From contig NW_022145599.1 of assembly GCF_000002235.5 (NCBI RefSeq), forward strand, positions 4,672,905 to 4,736,904: 64,000 nt of DNA. Reading direction: 5' to 3'. Positions 1-13,304 of this stretch are shown here, one piece after another. Position numbers and translations under genes: made by a program. The first letter of the stretch is position 1. Each line of letters starts with the position of its first letter. The notes beneath the pieces are model-generated. The model saw nothing but the letters and a program-made list of their open reading frames with translations. It searched no databases and was not told the origin of the DNA. This DNA is from Strongylocentrotus purpuratus. Lineage: Eukaryota; Echinodermata; Echinoidea; Camarodonta; Strongylocentrotidae.

Positions 1-393
1 GCAAACATGTACGATTTAATCGTATTTCGTACGATTTTTAGAAGTAAATAGGACAGTTCGATTTCATCAATGAAATCGATTTCCAACATTTGTAGTTTGT
101 ATGTGTGTGTGTTGGCCAGTTTCAATGGCAAAATGCCCATTCTGTCCCGTAAAGTATCCTACATGCATCTCACATCAGTAATTTTGGGATGTTCATTGGT
201 TCATCGAACACGCCAGTCGTGACGAAATCATGCATATTCAACCAATGATCCATACAAAAAAATTCTTCCTGTATGTAGGAACTGTAAGAGGCATTGATCC
301 ATATTTTTTTTTTAATACAATTTTTTGTCAGTAAAATACAACTTTTGGGATTAAAGAATACAGTTTTTGAACTCCAGAGGTTGGCAGGTCTGC
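1..393. repeat. MITE copy, GCCAACC-ended family (left end cut by window)
   Basis: Shares long blocks with 1932-2311 (the stretch around TTCATTGGTTCATCGAACAC, the ATTCAACCAATGATCCATA block, and the end GAGGTTGGCAGGTCTGC). It lies in an intron of the TMEM130-like gene. Confidence 0.6.
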
Positions 394-534
394 AATAGTA
401 AATTGATAAATATGATGAGCCTTTTTAAAGCAAAGCTGTCTATGTCTTGCTTACCGATACCATGACTCACATATCATTACCCTAACATCCTGAACTAGCC
501 ACAGAATTCCATTTACTTCCTTCTTCCTTTCCAG

Positions 535-622
535 ATGCCATTACAAATTTAACAATTAAAAGTCGATCGTCTTCGGTACAAGTCGGCAACAAAGAGACTG
601 TCAATGTCACCTGCAATGGAAG
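535..622 (+). CDS. TMEM130-like, internal exon
   Basis: Starts after TTTCCAG and ends AG|GTCAGT. Read from the third base it gives AITNLTIKSRSSSVQVG... up to VTCNG, with two bases of a split Ser codon left at the 3' end; the other two frames stop. Confidence 0.6.
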
Positions 623-3083
623 GTCAGTTGGGTATTACACAATAATTATGAAAGTAATGCATGAATTTAAAAATGACCCATCACAAAAAATTATCTTACT
701 CAACATATTTGGGATTTCATAGTAATATTTTCTATTCAAATATTCAATTGCCGGTATTACTTTTGTAAAGATCTATGCAAGTTTGAATTTCAAAATTGTA
801 TTGTTCAAGTAAATTGAGGTCTTTAAAAAATACAAAGTATGATTTTGACCTAAGACTTCAGGTCCCCTTGAAAGTTGTTTAAGGGAAATCCAACCTTGAT
901 AGCAAATTATTCTAGAGGAAAGCAGACAAATCAGAAAAGCAGACTGGGGAAAGTTTGAAGAGATGAATTATTTAAAGTTGTAATCATAAATGTCTCTGTG
1001 ATGTAGTGACGGACAACTTTTCCATTTGTTCCAACACACAAAAGACGAAGTTTTCAATTATTCAAAAATGTATGACTCAGGAGGGTCTTTTCTCTATATA
1101 CTTTTTGGTGCATCATTTCATATTGCCTAATGTCTTGAGCGTGAAGTTGTGAGTAAAAAGTACAAGTATTACAGTAATAATGAATCAATCATCTGTTTCC
1201 TTCTTCCTCAGTCCACCAGTTGAGCTATGTTTGACCGTTGATGGACCGTCCAGTGATTGGTCAAACCAAACCAACACCACCTGTGTGATGGTGCTCAATG
1301 ATACGTGTCATACCACTATCAACTACTACTTCCAATCATTAGGAGAGTATACATTCCAGGCAGCAGCCAGTAACAATGTAAGCTTTGCAGTCAGTGTATC
1401 TACAATACATGCACATGCACCACCAGGTAAGCTGGCCTCCTTCTATGAATTATTTTGCTTTTAATTGTACTTAAGAGCTGCTGTTGTTTATAAGTCCCTC
1501 AAAAAAGTTCAGAAACTCAAGTTTGATCGATTATATATCGCTTTTCATGGGATAATTATTTCTTTGTTTAGTATCATTACTTAGGAATTATGTTTGTTCT
1601 TCTTTAAAATGATACTGTATTTGTTATGATTTTGTAGCCATGGAATAAGGGGCAGGGTCAAAAGTGAAAAGTAGCAAAATGCACCGATAAGCACTGGTAT
1701 TGTTATGCAGTGTGCTACACAGCAGCCCCTACACTCTTCAAAGAAAGAAGAATGCACAGCCGAACAAAAGCAGTACATCTTGCAACCTTTCACTTTTGAC
1801 CTTGTGGCTTATTTTAATGTAATGCAGTAATGCACATTCCATGACTGACCAAGAAACCGCTAACGTATGGGGTATTGTTTTAAGAAGAATACACACACTT
1901 TCTAATGATACTTAACAAAGTGATGCTTATATGCTGACCTGCCAACCAGTGTGATTTTTAGAAGCAAATATGATAGTACGATTTTCCTAAATAAAATATG
2001 ATTTTCCAACAAAAAAAACAAAAAAAATCAATACCAAAAGCCCATTCTGTCCTGTAGATTATCCTACAAGCATCTCACATCGGCAATTTGGGAATGTTCA
2101 TTGGTTCATCGAACACACCAGTCTTGACGAAATCATGCATATTCAACCAATGATCCATAACAAAATTTATTACTGCATGTAGGAACTGTAAGAGGCATTG
2201 ATTTGCATAACAGTCCTTGTTTATTTTTAAGAATACAACTTTTGTCAGTAAAATACAACTTTTGAGATTGAAGAATACAGTTTTTGAACTCCAGAGGTTG
2301 GCAGGTCTGCTATATGCCATAACAAGAGAGATATGATCAATCAAACTAGAGTTCCCAAACTTTTTTTGAGGGCTTTAGATCCTATGCTATTCTAAGACAT
2401 AAATCATCTGTTGCAGTCATTGGAAATACATACATAGTATAGATTAAATATTCTATTGATGATCTGTTCTTCTTTGTATGGTTGTAAAAAATAGTTTAAG
2501 CCTCAGAGAGATGGGAGAAATATTCTCTTTGGAAATTTTGGAATGGCATTGTAAGTACTTTGGGAGGTGTTCTCATGAAGAAAAATGAACATTAGAATGT
2601 TTCTTTATTTAAGTGTAAGATTTATATTCATGTAGTTAGACATGTATATTCAAGATAATTGTCTCTCTTATTCTTATATTCATGTAGTTAGACATGTATA
2701 TCCAAGATAATTGTCTCTCTTATTCAATGATACATTTCTGAACTACACATATCTCATTTCATTATTACATTCGTCATGTTGTGATTCATTATATCCATCT
2801 CATTTGTTCTCTATGCCTAGCCCTCCCAGCCCAGTCCATAACTGCAATAACAGTGGCCGTCATTGCTGGACTCTGCATGACAAGTTTTGCTCTCATCTCC
2901 TTCATCCAACACGTACGCAAGAACAGGAAACGTAACGTAGAGGTCGCGAACTTTGACTTCCAATTCCGGGAGCACAGCGATTCGTTTGTGAAACTGAAGA
3001 CGAGTATCTTTGGATGGAAGAGATATATCAGTGAGAAGAGTCTTTTGAAGGATAATTCCAGCTCAAACTTTTATTCCTTGTGA
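535..3083 (+). CDS. TMEM130-like transmembrane glycoprotein, last three exons (5' end off window)
   Basis: Exons 535-622, 1212-1426 and 2821-3083 join with matching phases (AG+T, then G+CC) and end in a TGA stop. Exons 1-2 encode a lumenal, PKD/Ig-like beta domain: cysteines in VTCNG, VELCLTV, TTCVMV and NDTCH, an aromatic GEYTFQAAASN strand typical of PKD folds, and six N-glycosylation sequons (NLT, NVT, NQT, NTT, NDT, NVS). Exon 3 carries one hydrophobic membrane helix (SITAITVAVIAGLCMTSFAL), a basic stop-transfer RKNRKRN, and a cytosolic tail with VEVANFDFQ, close to the VEVADFDF I recall from vertebrate TMEM130. The tail ends SNFYSL. TMEM130 belongs with the PMEL/GPNMB PKD-containing family; its function is poorly known. 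Family assignment is inference from the tail motif and layout; the N-terminal part lies upstream of base 1. Confidence 0.6.
1212..1426 (+). CDS. TMEM130-like, PKD-like domain exon
   Basis: Acceptor CTTCCTCAG and donor GTAAGC. Encodes SPPVELCLTVDG through STIHAHAPP, the second half of the lumenal domain; one base is left for the next exon. Confidence 0.65.
1932..2311. repeat. MITE, GCCAACC-ended family, complete copy
   Basis: Starts GCTGACCTGCCAACC and ends GGTTGGCAGGTCTGC, which are inverted repeats of each other. The inside matches 1-393 closely. Non-autonomous: no coding sequence. Lies in the last intron of the TMEM130-like gene. Confidence 0.65.
2622..2725. repeat. 52-bp direct repeat, two copies
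   Basis: Two almost identical 52-base units (TTATATTCATGTAGTTAGAC... to ...CTCTCTTATTC) sit head to tail about 100 bases before the last exon of the TMEM130-like gene. Confidence 0.85.
2821..3083 (+). CDS. TMEM130-like, membrane helix and cytosolic tail exon
   Basis: Acceptor ATGCCTAG. Opens with ALPAQ and a membrane helix, then the basic RKNRKRNVEVANFDFQ and a Ser-rich end. The stop codon closes the coding region; the next possible poly(A) signal is ATTAAA at 3973. Confidence 0.65.
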
Positions 3084-3296
3084 GTGGTAATGATACAGGG
3101 AGTTTACAGAGAGATAGTTGCAAGCTTGACCTGCATATAATGTTCCCAAACGCTCATTTAGTCTGGTTTCCAGGACTAAAGAGCTAATGAGTTTGTCCTA
3201 ATACGTAGAAATGTCAAAATCCATAAACCCTTGTCGTAGTCGTGTATGTAGATAATATCATCACCACAGCTGAGAACAGGGTTAGTGCTCATAGAC

Positions 3297-3330
3297 AGAG
3301 AGAGGTAGAGAGAGAGAGAGAGAGAGAGAA
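3297..3330. repeat. (GA)n microsatellite
   Basis: AG dinucleotide run in the probable 3' untranslated region of the TMEM130-like gene. Confidence 0.85.
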
Positions 3331-3654
3331 AGCAAAGGAATGAGGGAGGAAGAAAAAGATGTATTTTCTGTAGTGCATACTTTCTACTATGAGCTACTGG
3401 TGACATGATAGATCTTTCCTTTTCGATGAGATCAAAATAATTCAAACAGTTCAGCAAACAACGGATAAAAGATTATTTTTACCGAAGGAAAGCAGGCTTG
3501 GAACATGCAGCAGGTGAAGGATGCAACCCTGTGGAGGATGTGTGCAATCCGAAGAAGTAGTGCCATTAGTAGTTTGAAATAGTGAGGGTCGGGAGACCAG
3601 TAATGGATGAAGATATGGAGTGGGATTTCAAGGAATACATACATACCCACGGAC

Positions 3655-3811
3655 AGGCCTATCGTCTATCGCGGTAGGAATTTATTCCTTGAAATGCTAG
3701 AGCGCCGTATGGTATCCATGCTAAAGCCAGGATAATAATCGGGAGCACCAGGAGGGTCAAATCTGACTGATATGAGCGCTATACAAGAACCCATTATTAT
3801 TATTATTATTA
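3655..3811 (+). repeat. SINE 3' part with (ATT)n tail
   Basis: Contains CTTGAAATGCTAGAGCGCCG, GCTAAAGCCAGG and GAGCGCTATACAAGAACCC followed by (ATT)n. The same text recurs at 46300-46440 and, inverted, at 60425-60485. Confidence 0.65.
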
Positions 3812-3972
3812 TATAACTAGGAGCAGAACAAAATAGCCGAGTTAGTCGTTGAGAACAATCTGCTTAGAATTTGAAATCAATGACTAAATCAGTAACTCCG
3901 TCCTTCAATTGTGATTTTGTATGCAAGCTTCTCTCCATTTGTTTTGTAACTTGAACTTGGACTGTTTTGTAC

Positions 3973-3978
3973 ATTAAA
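3973..3978 (+). terminator. Possible poly(A) signal of TMEM130-like gene
   Basis: ATTAAA variant about 890 bases after the stop codon. Only the hexamer supports it; the SINE tail at 3655-3811 would then lie in the 3' UTR. Confidence 0.25.
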
Positions 3979-4410
3979 GTTTCAGCCTTTTCACTTTACT
4001 TTAACGAATACCACATGTTAAGATTCTAAGCTTCTGATTGGTCAAAACTGCAGGCGTGACATTCAGTGGGCAGTAAAGCGATAACATTTTGACTTGGCAT
4101 AGTTCCAAACGCACATACAATGGAGGGACGCTATAGATGCCCGTGAAGTATACAATGGAAGTGCACAGTGGATACAAACATTTCTTTTAGATAAATTTCC
4201 CCACATTTTCAAATACATCATGAAAGGGAGAATTATTTCATTGCCTTTTTGAGAATCCACAAGTGGGATGCAGTATATAAAACCAATATTGACTGCTGAA
4301 TTTTGGGGTCACCTTAAAACTATAGCTCTTTGGTGATCTGGAGCCTGCACTATCGGTATGTCCCTTGTTAACTTCCTCTCAGAGCACAGTACAGTTTCAA
4401 GATCACCTTA

Positions 4411-4770
4411 GCAGAAATGCCAACCAGTACGATTAAATTGTATTGAGTACGATAATAAGAGTGAACTACAATAATACAATATCACCTCTTAAAATACGAT
4501 TTAAAAACCCATAAAAACATGTACAAGTAAACCACTCAACCCCAACAAAAAGTTTGCTTTACAATTTTCTCATTAAATTTTAATGAAAGAGCTAACATTT
4601 TACTTGACCGTACTTACCAGTAAAACAATTTTCTGAAATTTTAATGGTCCGGGGCCGACGGGCCAGTAAAAGTGTAGAGTTTTCTTGAAAATCTTATTTT
4701 TCTCTCCAAAATCTGATTTTTTAGGATACTCAGTCTGTTTTTTTTGTGTCAAGAGGTTGGCATCTCTGCC
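4411..4770. repeat. MITE, GCCAACC-ended family
   Basis: Ends GCAGAAATGCCAACC / GGTTGGCATCTCTGC are inverted repeats, flanked on both sides by CTTA (possible target duplication). The interior differs from 1932-2311, so this is a subfamily or an older copy. Confidence 0.6.
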
Positions 4771-5124
4771 TTAGGCTATAGTTTTAACTGTGCCCCTCAA
4801 AGTAGTCAATATTTGCTTAGTATCCCATTCTTGTGTACAAGGTAGTCTTGTAATCTGGCAAAACAGGGTATGCCTGTTAACGTTTTCCCTTCAGAAACTG
4901 TATTGAACCTGTATTAATCATATGACAATAAGATAATTAAGTAATCAACAGGTTACAGGTATGAAGATCTGTCCTTTAATCCAAATCCTATGCAATGTTA
5001 TCAGCCTTTTATAAGTTATATATGAAAGCATTGTCATGTTTAGTCAATCATGTTTATGTGTATAGATTAAATTTTAGCTCTCGAATTAGAGAATGAATAA
5101 ATGGTAATGAAAGTCATTTAAGTT

Positions 5125-5510
5125 TTAAAGGGATCCGGTAACTTTGTCTCAGATTCTGAAACAAAATCCTGGATTTAGCTCATGCTGCAATGATAATATA
5201 AACCTTTAGGTCAGTCAGGAACCCCATGATTTTTAAAAGTGGATTGCCTGTCTGATTATCAAGATATTTATGATTGGAAATCGAAACCAAATTTTGCGTT
5301 TTCCTAACGTTTTTCATAACAGTACAGTGACTATTGGGGAAAACGTGTATGGTAAAACCGACCACTCAAAGATTTGTACTTTTTTGAGGCACTTCTTGAT
5401 CATTTTGAAGCACAATTTGTTTAGGGCTTTAGTATTTCACCATATCACAGACACTGATAACACGTAGGGCCGTGCATCTCAGATTTAACATTGTTAAACA
5501 ATGCCTTTAA
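5125..5510. repeat. TTAA-flanked MITE, family B copy 1
   Basis: Begins TTAA-AGGGATCCGGTAAC and ends AATGCCT-TTAA. About 385 bases, AT-rich and non-coding. Same sequence at 18592-18969 and 40079-40463. Confidence 0.8.
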
Positions 5511-5745
5511 AGCATGACAAATTATATGATACTGAAAGTCATTAAGACATCATATGGCACTGTCTTGCATTCACTATAAATAAAATATAATTCTTGATGA
5601 TGCAATTTGCATCTATGCTTTGAAGAGACTAAACATGAGAACTATACTTGCCATATGGACTGGGGTCTTTGGACAGGCTTCAAAACCCAAAATTAAGTTG
5701 TCTTTTAGTCAAGTTGAACAAAATATGTTTTTCCTCCCAATTTAC

Positions 5746-5785
<40 letters not shown>

Positions 5786-8592
5786 AAGTGCCATATCGAT
5801 TGACTTTGGCGATCATGCTGTTTCACAACCCTTGGTCCTAGCCTTCTATATTAGCACCACTCCCAGTTCTTTCACTCCTCTCTCTCTTCCAACAATTTCT
5901 GCAGACTGTTCATCGAGATTACCCTCCTTCTTCCCACAATTTTCCCTGTCAAAGCAAGATTCTTAAGGCCTTCTTTACATTTTACATTTAAAGCATGTGA
6001 AAGAATCATCGGTGAGCTTCTAAAGGTGTTTAATACTTCCTCTTCAACTCAAATGATCAAGGTGTTTTGTACAGCTGAAGATTGAAATCAAAACAAAATG
6101 AAATATTCTGAAATTAGTTGACATCAATCATGTGATGTACTTTAAGGTGTAAAATAATGTATTACTGTTATGTTCGTGATATGAGGAGGAACATTCGATA
6201 GCATACCATTTGCATACATCTTTAGCCTTGCATACTTATATTGTGTGTAACTCAGTGACAAGATTGGTAGAAAAGATTTTTAAATAGTTTATTTTTTATA
6301 ATCTTAAATCACCCACCGAGTGTTCTTTCCAGAATATTTCTGTGCATCTCTACATACAGGTCTGCTGAGATTATTGTTACATGTGTTGCAAATATAAAGA
6401 TATAAAGTGCTTTTGAGAGGACAGACATTTAGTGGTGTAAACGTTTTAATCATGGTTTTAACTGTATTCCTAAATGAGTCACTAGACTGATTATTTTTGT
6501 AATTGTTTTATTTCTCATCATGAAAGATTATTGCATTCAAGCAGCTTTATACTTGTATACATTAATATTCTTATATGTAGTGCTTGCTTGAGCTTTTACT
6601 TTAAAAAAAAGATTGTTTTATATATATATATATATATACTATTAAACACTTTATGTTTAAACAGCTTAATTTTTTATGTAAAGTACCTTACGGAGTGTAC
6701 TTACTCTCCATATTTTACTACCGTACTTAAAAGTAATAATTACAAATATATCTGAGTGTACAAAATATCAAATGCCACACTTCATCTCATAATATGCAAT
6801 GCTTGTATGCACATTCTAATGAAAGTATATTACATGTACTAGTATTAGCTATTCTTGTACATATACAGTATTTATAGCAGCTGTTTCGGACTACTGTGCC
6901 TTACCTGTACATATGGACATTCATGTAACAATTTCATTGAAAAAATTGTTTTCCCTGAAATATTGATTTTTATTACTTTAAAAGTGCCTTATTTCAACTC
7001 ATTTCCATGTTGTTTTACTGATGATTTATGCACAGATTTCATATTAAGTTTTAATAAATAAATGCATTTAAATGTATCTAACCAAAGATGAATTATTTTA
7101 TTACTATTCTGATGATTGTATCGAGCTTTAAAACCGGTGTGCTACATATGTTAGTATGTGTTATGTTTATTTACTGTAGTGTGTAAACATCTTCTGGTCT
7201 TTGAGGGGGGAGCTTTTTATCAAACCTTTGAGATGTACCTTGTGATTAGAATAAATACGCCTTTCAAAAGTTACTGTAGTTCCCTTTTTTAATCCAAGGT
7301 TTGTATTTTCCTGCCACTGTCTGCAGCCATGGATCTACATCAGCTCCAAAGTCTATGTTGATAAAGTATAATTGAAGCTGCAGATAAGATCAGCTGATGT
7401 TTGCACGGGGATTCACTGCAAACAATGAAAATGGATGTGTAGGCTAAGTTGTGTCATGTCTGTTGTTTATATTATGCCATCTTATAATAAACAACATATC
7501 CCTCTGTTGTGTTATATATTTTTGTTTTTGTCAATTGATTATCATTTCCATATTATGAGTTTGTATATTAGGAAACTACAATTGTTAAAGGCCTGAGAGC
7601 TTTATTAAGTAGTTCCCCATTTCATTTTGTGTATGATTCTCCATCAATATATATATCCCGGTAGTTGAGTTAAGATGGTATGATTCAGATAATTGTACTT
7701 GTTTTGACTGTATCATCATCATGCAATATCAATTCATTCTGTGTAAGAAATATACTTTTGATACACAACGCTAATATGTATTTGTATTTTTCTAATGAAA
7801 CATACTACTGTAAAATATGTGTAGATATTTTCAATAAAATCATGTTCTTTCATCATGAGCATCTTAAAGTTACCATTTGGATGGTCTGTAATTTGTTCAT
7901 TTTGTGTGAAATGTGCCTGTATTCCCCCTAAAAAATGACCATGATAGAATTTTACTTTCAAATACTTTCAAGTGTCATTGTGTTATTTCAAGTGTTTATA
8001 ACATCAGGAAGAACATATACACTGTTTGAAATGTTTGTAATAGCAATATGGCATATCAAATATGAGAAAATTTTCTGCAGAAGGAAAGGAAATATGTTTG
8101 TGTCACAAACATTTTGTTGATTCTTATAGCGCCCCTTTGATATTAAGTCGATGGTTCTTCTTCTTCTTCGCTATAAGTACAGGCCACCGTCGGGTGTATT
8201 CTCGTACTGATTGTAGGTGCTGTGCAGGTGTGAAAGTGAGTGCTGTGCCTGCAGCAATGCAAGTATAGAATTTTACAGAATGCAATACACAACTATTTGC
8301 AATTTAACAACAGAGAAACAGAAAATACTAGAGTGTCTTTACATATATATATATATATTTATTTGTTTCAAGTGACTTGTGAGATCGACTTCAAAACCTG
8401 TGTCATTTTAGGTCACAGTCTTGCTGAAACTTGATTGCTTCTTTAGTAATGAATAGAAGATGAAATTACCCAAAGCCTAAGGGAACTGAATGATAATTAA
8501 AGGTAAATGCATATCGAAATCGAATCACAAGATTGTAGATTGTGGTCAAAGATGCGCCCTTGATATTGCTGGAAAAAAGGTGTTGCCTGCCT
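5511..8592. other. Intergenic stretch, no gene recognised
   Basis: Holds a (CT)n run at 5751-5778, (TA)n runs near 6623-6640 and 8343-8357, and AT-rich sequence with several AATAAA hexamers. No open frame here resembles a known protein or has plausible splice partners. Confidence 0.6.
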
Positions 8593-9104
8593 TTAAAGGT
8601 AATACAAAGTTTTGGCAAATTTTGAAAAATTGGGTGGATAGTGATTCTTTACACTTTTAATATATTTGGATGCCCCTGTGGAGGTATTATAAGCACTAGA
8701 AAATTTAGCCCCTAAAATACTTCTGGTTTCGAGAAAAGTTGCTGAATATAAAAAATTACCGGTGCTCCCTGTAAATTTTGATAAATTTCAAGTAGCGCCT
8801 ACGGCCATACAATGGTAGCTGCGACCATGAAAATCTCAGAATATGTAGTTGTGATATATAATTTCCAAACGGGAACAATTAATCGGTAGATTTTAGTCAA
8901 GAAACATTGTTTATAGCTTAATTAATATCTTGACCTTGAGAGGGAGCTTTACAACATGAAGGGTTTATTATTAACAATTTCATAACTTTAAACTCGATTT
9001 TAACCGCGACAACGATCATTGAATACCGTAGGACCGCATATGCGTCCAATATGTTCATTGAACCAAATTCGTGACCCCATACCAAAACTTTGTATTACCT
9101 TTAA
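8593..9104. repeat. TTAA-flanked MITE, family C
   Basis: A perfect terminal inverted repeat: TTAAAGGTAATACAAAGTTT at the left, its reverse complement at the right, continuing through TTGG/CCAA. 512 bases, flanked by TTAA if the tetranucleotide is the target duplication. No coding sequence. Confidence 0.85.
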
Positions 9105-11029
9105 TCGTTGCGAGATGCATATGCGAGCAGATCCATACAAGAGGAAAAGTTAGCTGCAGTATCCCGTTTCAAAATAAGTAGTAATAATGTAGCTGAGTTA
9201 CGCTACTCTGGGATCGTGCCAATGAGATTTTTAAATATTTGGCCCCCTTCCCTGATTATTCCACATCCGCCTGTAGAAGTATTTGAGTTCTATGAATTCT
9301 GAATGTTGATATAATTATATTGATGAACTGGTAATAGTTTCTGTAAACTTCAATTCATTCTGGTGGACTGTGATGGTAATACATGTATCTGTGAAAGATA
9401 ACATGTTAAAATGAAGAGGAAATTTTTTTTCTTGTAGGTCCATATGGTGATTGGGCTATCTTATGAGTTGTGTGCAATGCCCCCCCCCCCACCCCCACCA
9501 CCCTCCACCCTCCAAACACACAATCAAAACAATTACGCTTGAATCTGTCATGACCCTGAATTCTAGAAATACAAAAATGACAGGTAATAATCATTTCAGT
9601 TATAAAATAATCTTTATTTTTAGATGCAGTGATGACAAACAATATTCTTTTAGCAAATGTGATTTACTCTACTGATCTAATGTTTACACAACCAACATGA
9701 ACACAATGCACTCATCAATCATGAGTGCTTGATTCAATACTGTACAAGGTAAAAATGTTCAACATTCATTTTTTAGTTTATTGAATTACGAGTAATAAGT
9801 GTACATTCTTGGTAGAGGTTGAGAGTTTGGTAAAATCATGTTTTCTTTGGTCCCTCTTGTCTGTAGCCTAACAATATTTTACTATGATGAGACAATGAGT
9901 CAAACTAATAATATTAATACTAAAAAAAATAATATTAATATTAATAATAATAATTACAATGTAATATTGTGTTGGTAATTAATCTGGAGTTATGAACAAA
10001 CTTGAATATAATGTTTAAGTGCTATATATGTTTCACTCGTTTTATGTTGTATGTTTCAATGCACATGTACATTTTTTCTTCTTTTTTCTGTGACTATATA
10101 TACATGACAAATTTTCTTTTGGACTGGTAAATTGAATGTCAGAGGATTTCCTTGAAAGGGGATATTTAGCCACATGAAAGGAAATGATGGAGTTATGGTT
10201 TATGTATGTAGCCTTAATCGAGGCTCCTTCATTTCTACCGTTGTCCTGCAAAGATTGGGCAGACAGAAAAACTGAGTTTCCCTATAGCCTTGAAAATCTA
10301 ACAAAAAGCACAAGATTTATCATAATAAAGACAAACTGGTAACTGTAAAGGGTAATCTAAAATAAGTTATTCATCTATAGCAAGTTCCTGATTATTTGCC
10401 AATTTCAACTGAATTTGATAAAGAAAACAGAGAGCAAAATATGTTTAGATAATTCATCCCCTGATAAAATATTAATATTTCCATTACAAGGAGATATGCT
10501 CTCTGCCTTACCAGTATTGTTGCGATTATGTATGTGTGTGAAAATTTACAGATATATTGTCTCATAATGATAATAATAATAATAAGTCAATTCTGATATA
10601 GTGCATTATACTAAAAAGGTTTCTATACACTTGACATAGTAGTGTGGAATTTTAATAGATAATTATAATTGCAAATATGGAGATTATTATTGAGATACAG
10701 TACTACAGATAAGCGGGGAAATGCACAATATACAAAGAATTAGCAAATATTAACACATTACATTCACTTATATAGACTCTATAACAAAATGAACATTCAG
10801 AAAGAAATATACAACAACAACAAAGTAATAGGCTACAGAACAGAGCAAAAAATAACAAAACAAAGTACCGATACTTTGCAAAATCCCTGCAGCAAAATCC
10901 TTCTGTTCAAAACTAACAAGGCTATACCGCCATACTCACAGCACTCGTATCCAGTCCCAGCGTTTTATTCAAGCAGAGTTTTATTGTCCAATCAAGCCTC
11001 TATAAAATTCACACATATTCAATCATAAC

Positions 11030-11205
11030 TTCCTTAGAGACCTTTAAATCCGAGCTGAAATCTTGTCTTTTTTAACAATACCTGTACTTGGTACCATGAC
11101 ACTCATCCAAACTCTCTCATTCTTTTTTTTTTTTTTTGCGCGCCTCGGAATAGAATTGTCTAGATAGACGGCGCTATACAAATGCCTATTATTATTATTA
11201 TTTAT
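11030..11205 (+). repeat. LINE 3' end fragment with (ATT)n tail
   Basis: One frame reads SLETFKSELKSCLF, the usual last residues of CR1/L2/Jockey-type ORF2 proteins, followed by a short 3' UTR ending GGCGCTATACAAATGCC(TATT)n. The tail resembles that of the SINE copies at 3655 and 46300. Confidence 0.55.
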
Positions 11206-13065
11206 CAAAATCAACTTTAAAAAAGTGGCACACTTGGTATAACACTCGATATCTTCTGCTAATAGGTGTATATTAAAACAATTGAGCATGAATATGGTTA
11301 GACACATTACCATTAGAAGCACAGAGGTTGGTTATCTTGAAATTTGTTGTTGTATTTCGAAGATCACTCGATTGAAAATAACAAAGTCAAATGGTAAAAT
11401 TAAAACATTATTAGTAGTAATGCCAAATTGCCATTCACACAACTGAATACATAATTACGGGTCTAAACAAATGAGTAGCAAATGAACAAAATGATCTAAC
11501 ATACTGAAAATAATTCAATTATATAAAGCTCTTCGAAACCACAAGTCAGTCTGAAAATGCCCCACAGTGTGCATAAATGAACTGCAGTATTGTATGAATC
11601 ATTTTGAAATAAGTCATCAAATATTCATAAAAAACCTAAACTAATGTTGAAAAGTAATACTGATAGAATTATGTGCATACATTGCTTTGGAAGCAAAAGG
11701 AAATTGCATGAGTTCAAACGGATCAGAACCTCAGATTATTAAACCAGATGTCACACACACAGAGCTCTTACATAGTTGGAATGGATTGCGATAGAAGAAA
11801 AAAAAACGTTTCAGTAACCAATCGTACATGTATAGCATTTGACTATAGAAAAAAAGGGCAAAAAAACATCCACTGACATCTTACATTTTGCTCATCCACA
11901 CAAATGATATCTACAACATGATTTACAATCCAAAATTGATTTCGGCCAGCTGTGCTTTCAAAATGCAGTTCCATCGCTGAAATTAAGTTTAGCTTCAAAA
12001 AAGATTGCAAAACATATCCAAGCATGTATGTACATTGAATGTCCACCAAAGAGGAGGTAATTATCTTTTGAGTAATGTAGAATGTAGCTTCTTGTCACTG
12101 CATCATCAATGCAAAAAGTTTACACACTTTAATACAAGTAACTGCAAAGATAATGAACCATTAATGTCAGAATTTGACTTCTGAAAGATATTTCCTGATT
12201 ATGTATGAAAAAAAGGACATTATAAAAAGGCACAGATCAATGAATAATATTTCATCTACATTGACATACCGGGGGGTATACAAAAATGATTTTGATGAGA
12301 AATGAATTAAATTATATGATTGAAAGATAAAGAATACTGTAAAATAGTCTTTGCACAGTCCTGAATAGGAATGACAGCTGACATTATTAGTACATTAACT
12401 TGCATCAATTTCTATATTTACAGCATTAATCAAATAACAACCGGCCTATCCAACACAGTACATATATACAATGTATGTCAATCATATTTACATTATAAGT
12501 ACATGTAATATAATATACCTGTACATTCATTTGTAAACTATATTTTCAAACAAAAACAAAAGCATATTGAAAAAGAAAATCAAACAGTACAATAGTAGCC
12601 ATTAACAATGGCATAATTATCAATCATAATATATTGCACTTGGTGAAGAAAAAAAAAAAAATCAGTCCAACAAATACGTTGAAGACGTGACCCACTACCA
12701 GTACTTTTATTTCAATAGATACTTACATAGTATATTCAGCACATGTCTCAATGAAAGTTCACATCAAGCATCAATTACAGCTAAACCTAGGATGAGCACA
12801 TTTTTTTATCCTCTCTGTACACTGTACATCTATGGCAACCCATAAGCTGTACTTGGCCATTTTGGTACTGTCTGCTTTGAGCCAAAAGTGGGTTAACTTG
12901 ATCTTCTAACAGAGATTTCATGCCTTTCTGGCTCTCTGCAACAATATCCTCTATGAAATGTAGTCAACCTCTCTTATTATATACCTGATATACATAGATT
13001 CTTAAATCACTAATTGGTCAAAACTTTATCACATGAAAAGGCGCATCTCGATCTATCATTGCGTC

Positions 13066-13126
13066 AGAGGGTTTTGGCATTCTATCAATTGACCTGAGGT
13101 CAAATGATAGAACGCCAAAACCCTGT
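13066..13126. repeat. Near-perfect 30-bp hairpin
   Basis: AGGGTTTTGGCATTCTATCA is followed within a few bases by its near reverse complement TGATAGAACGCCAAAACCCT. It lies just beyond the 3' end of the FBXW10-like gene and may be a small foldback element. Confidence 0.75.
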
Positions 13127-13304
13127 GATAGAACGAGTAACCCTTCGCGGCTTTCGCACACACGGAGAGCGCACAGGATTACAAATGCCTCACCGGGCGA
13201 TTCCCACAGTGTCATGGTGCTCATGCTGTGCAATTTACGGTGAGCCGCAGTAACTGTACTACCCTACTGCAGTACCTGTATAGATTGGAATTCTGTATGT
13301 TGGA

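Larger units (their letters stand above)
9105..13300. other. Intergenic stretch, mostly unrecognised
   Basis: AT-rich. Contains a C-run at 9480-9490, a probable SINE tail near 10565-10640 ((AAT)n then AGTCAATTCTGATATAG), a LINE 3' end at 11030-11205, and otherwise nothing I can assign. It separates the 3' ends of two convergent genes. Confidence 0.55.
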
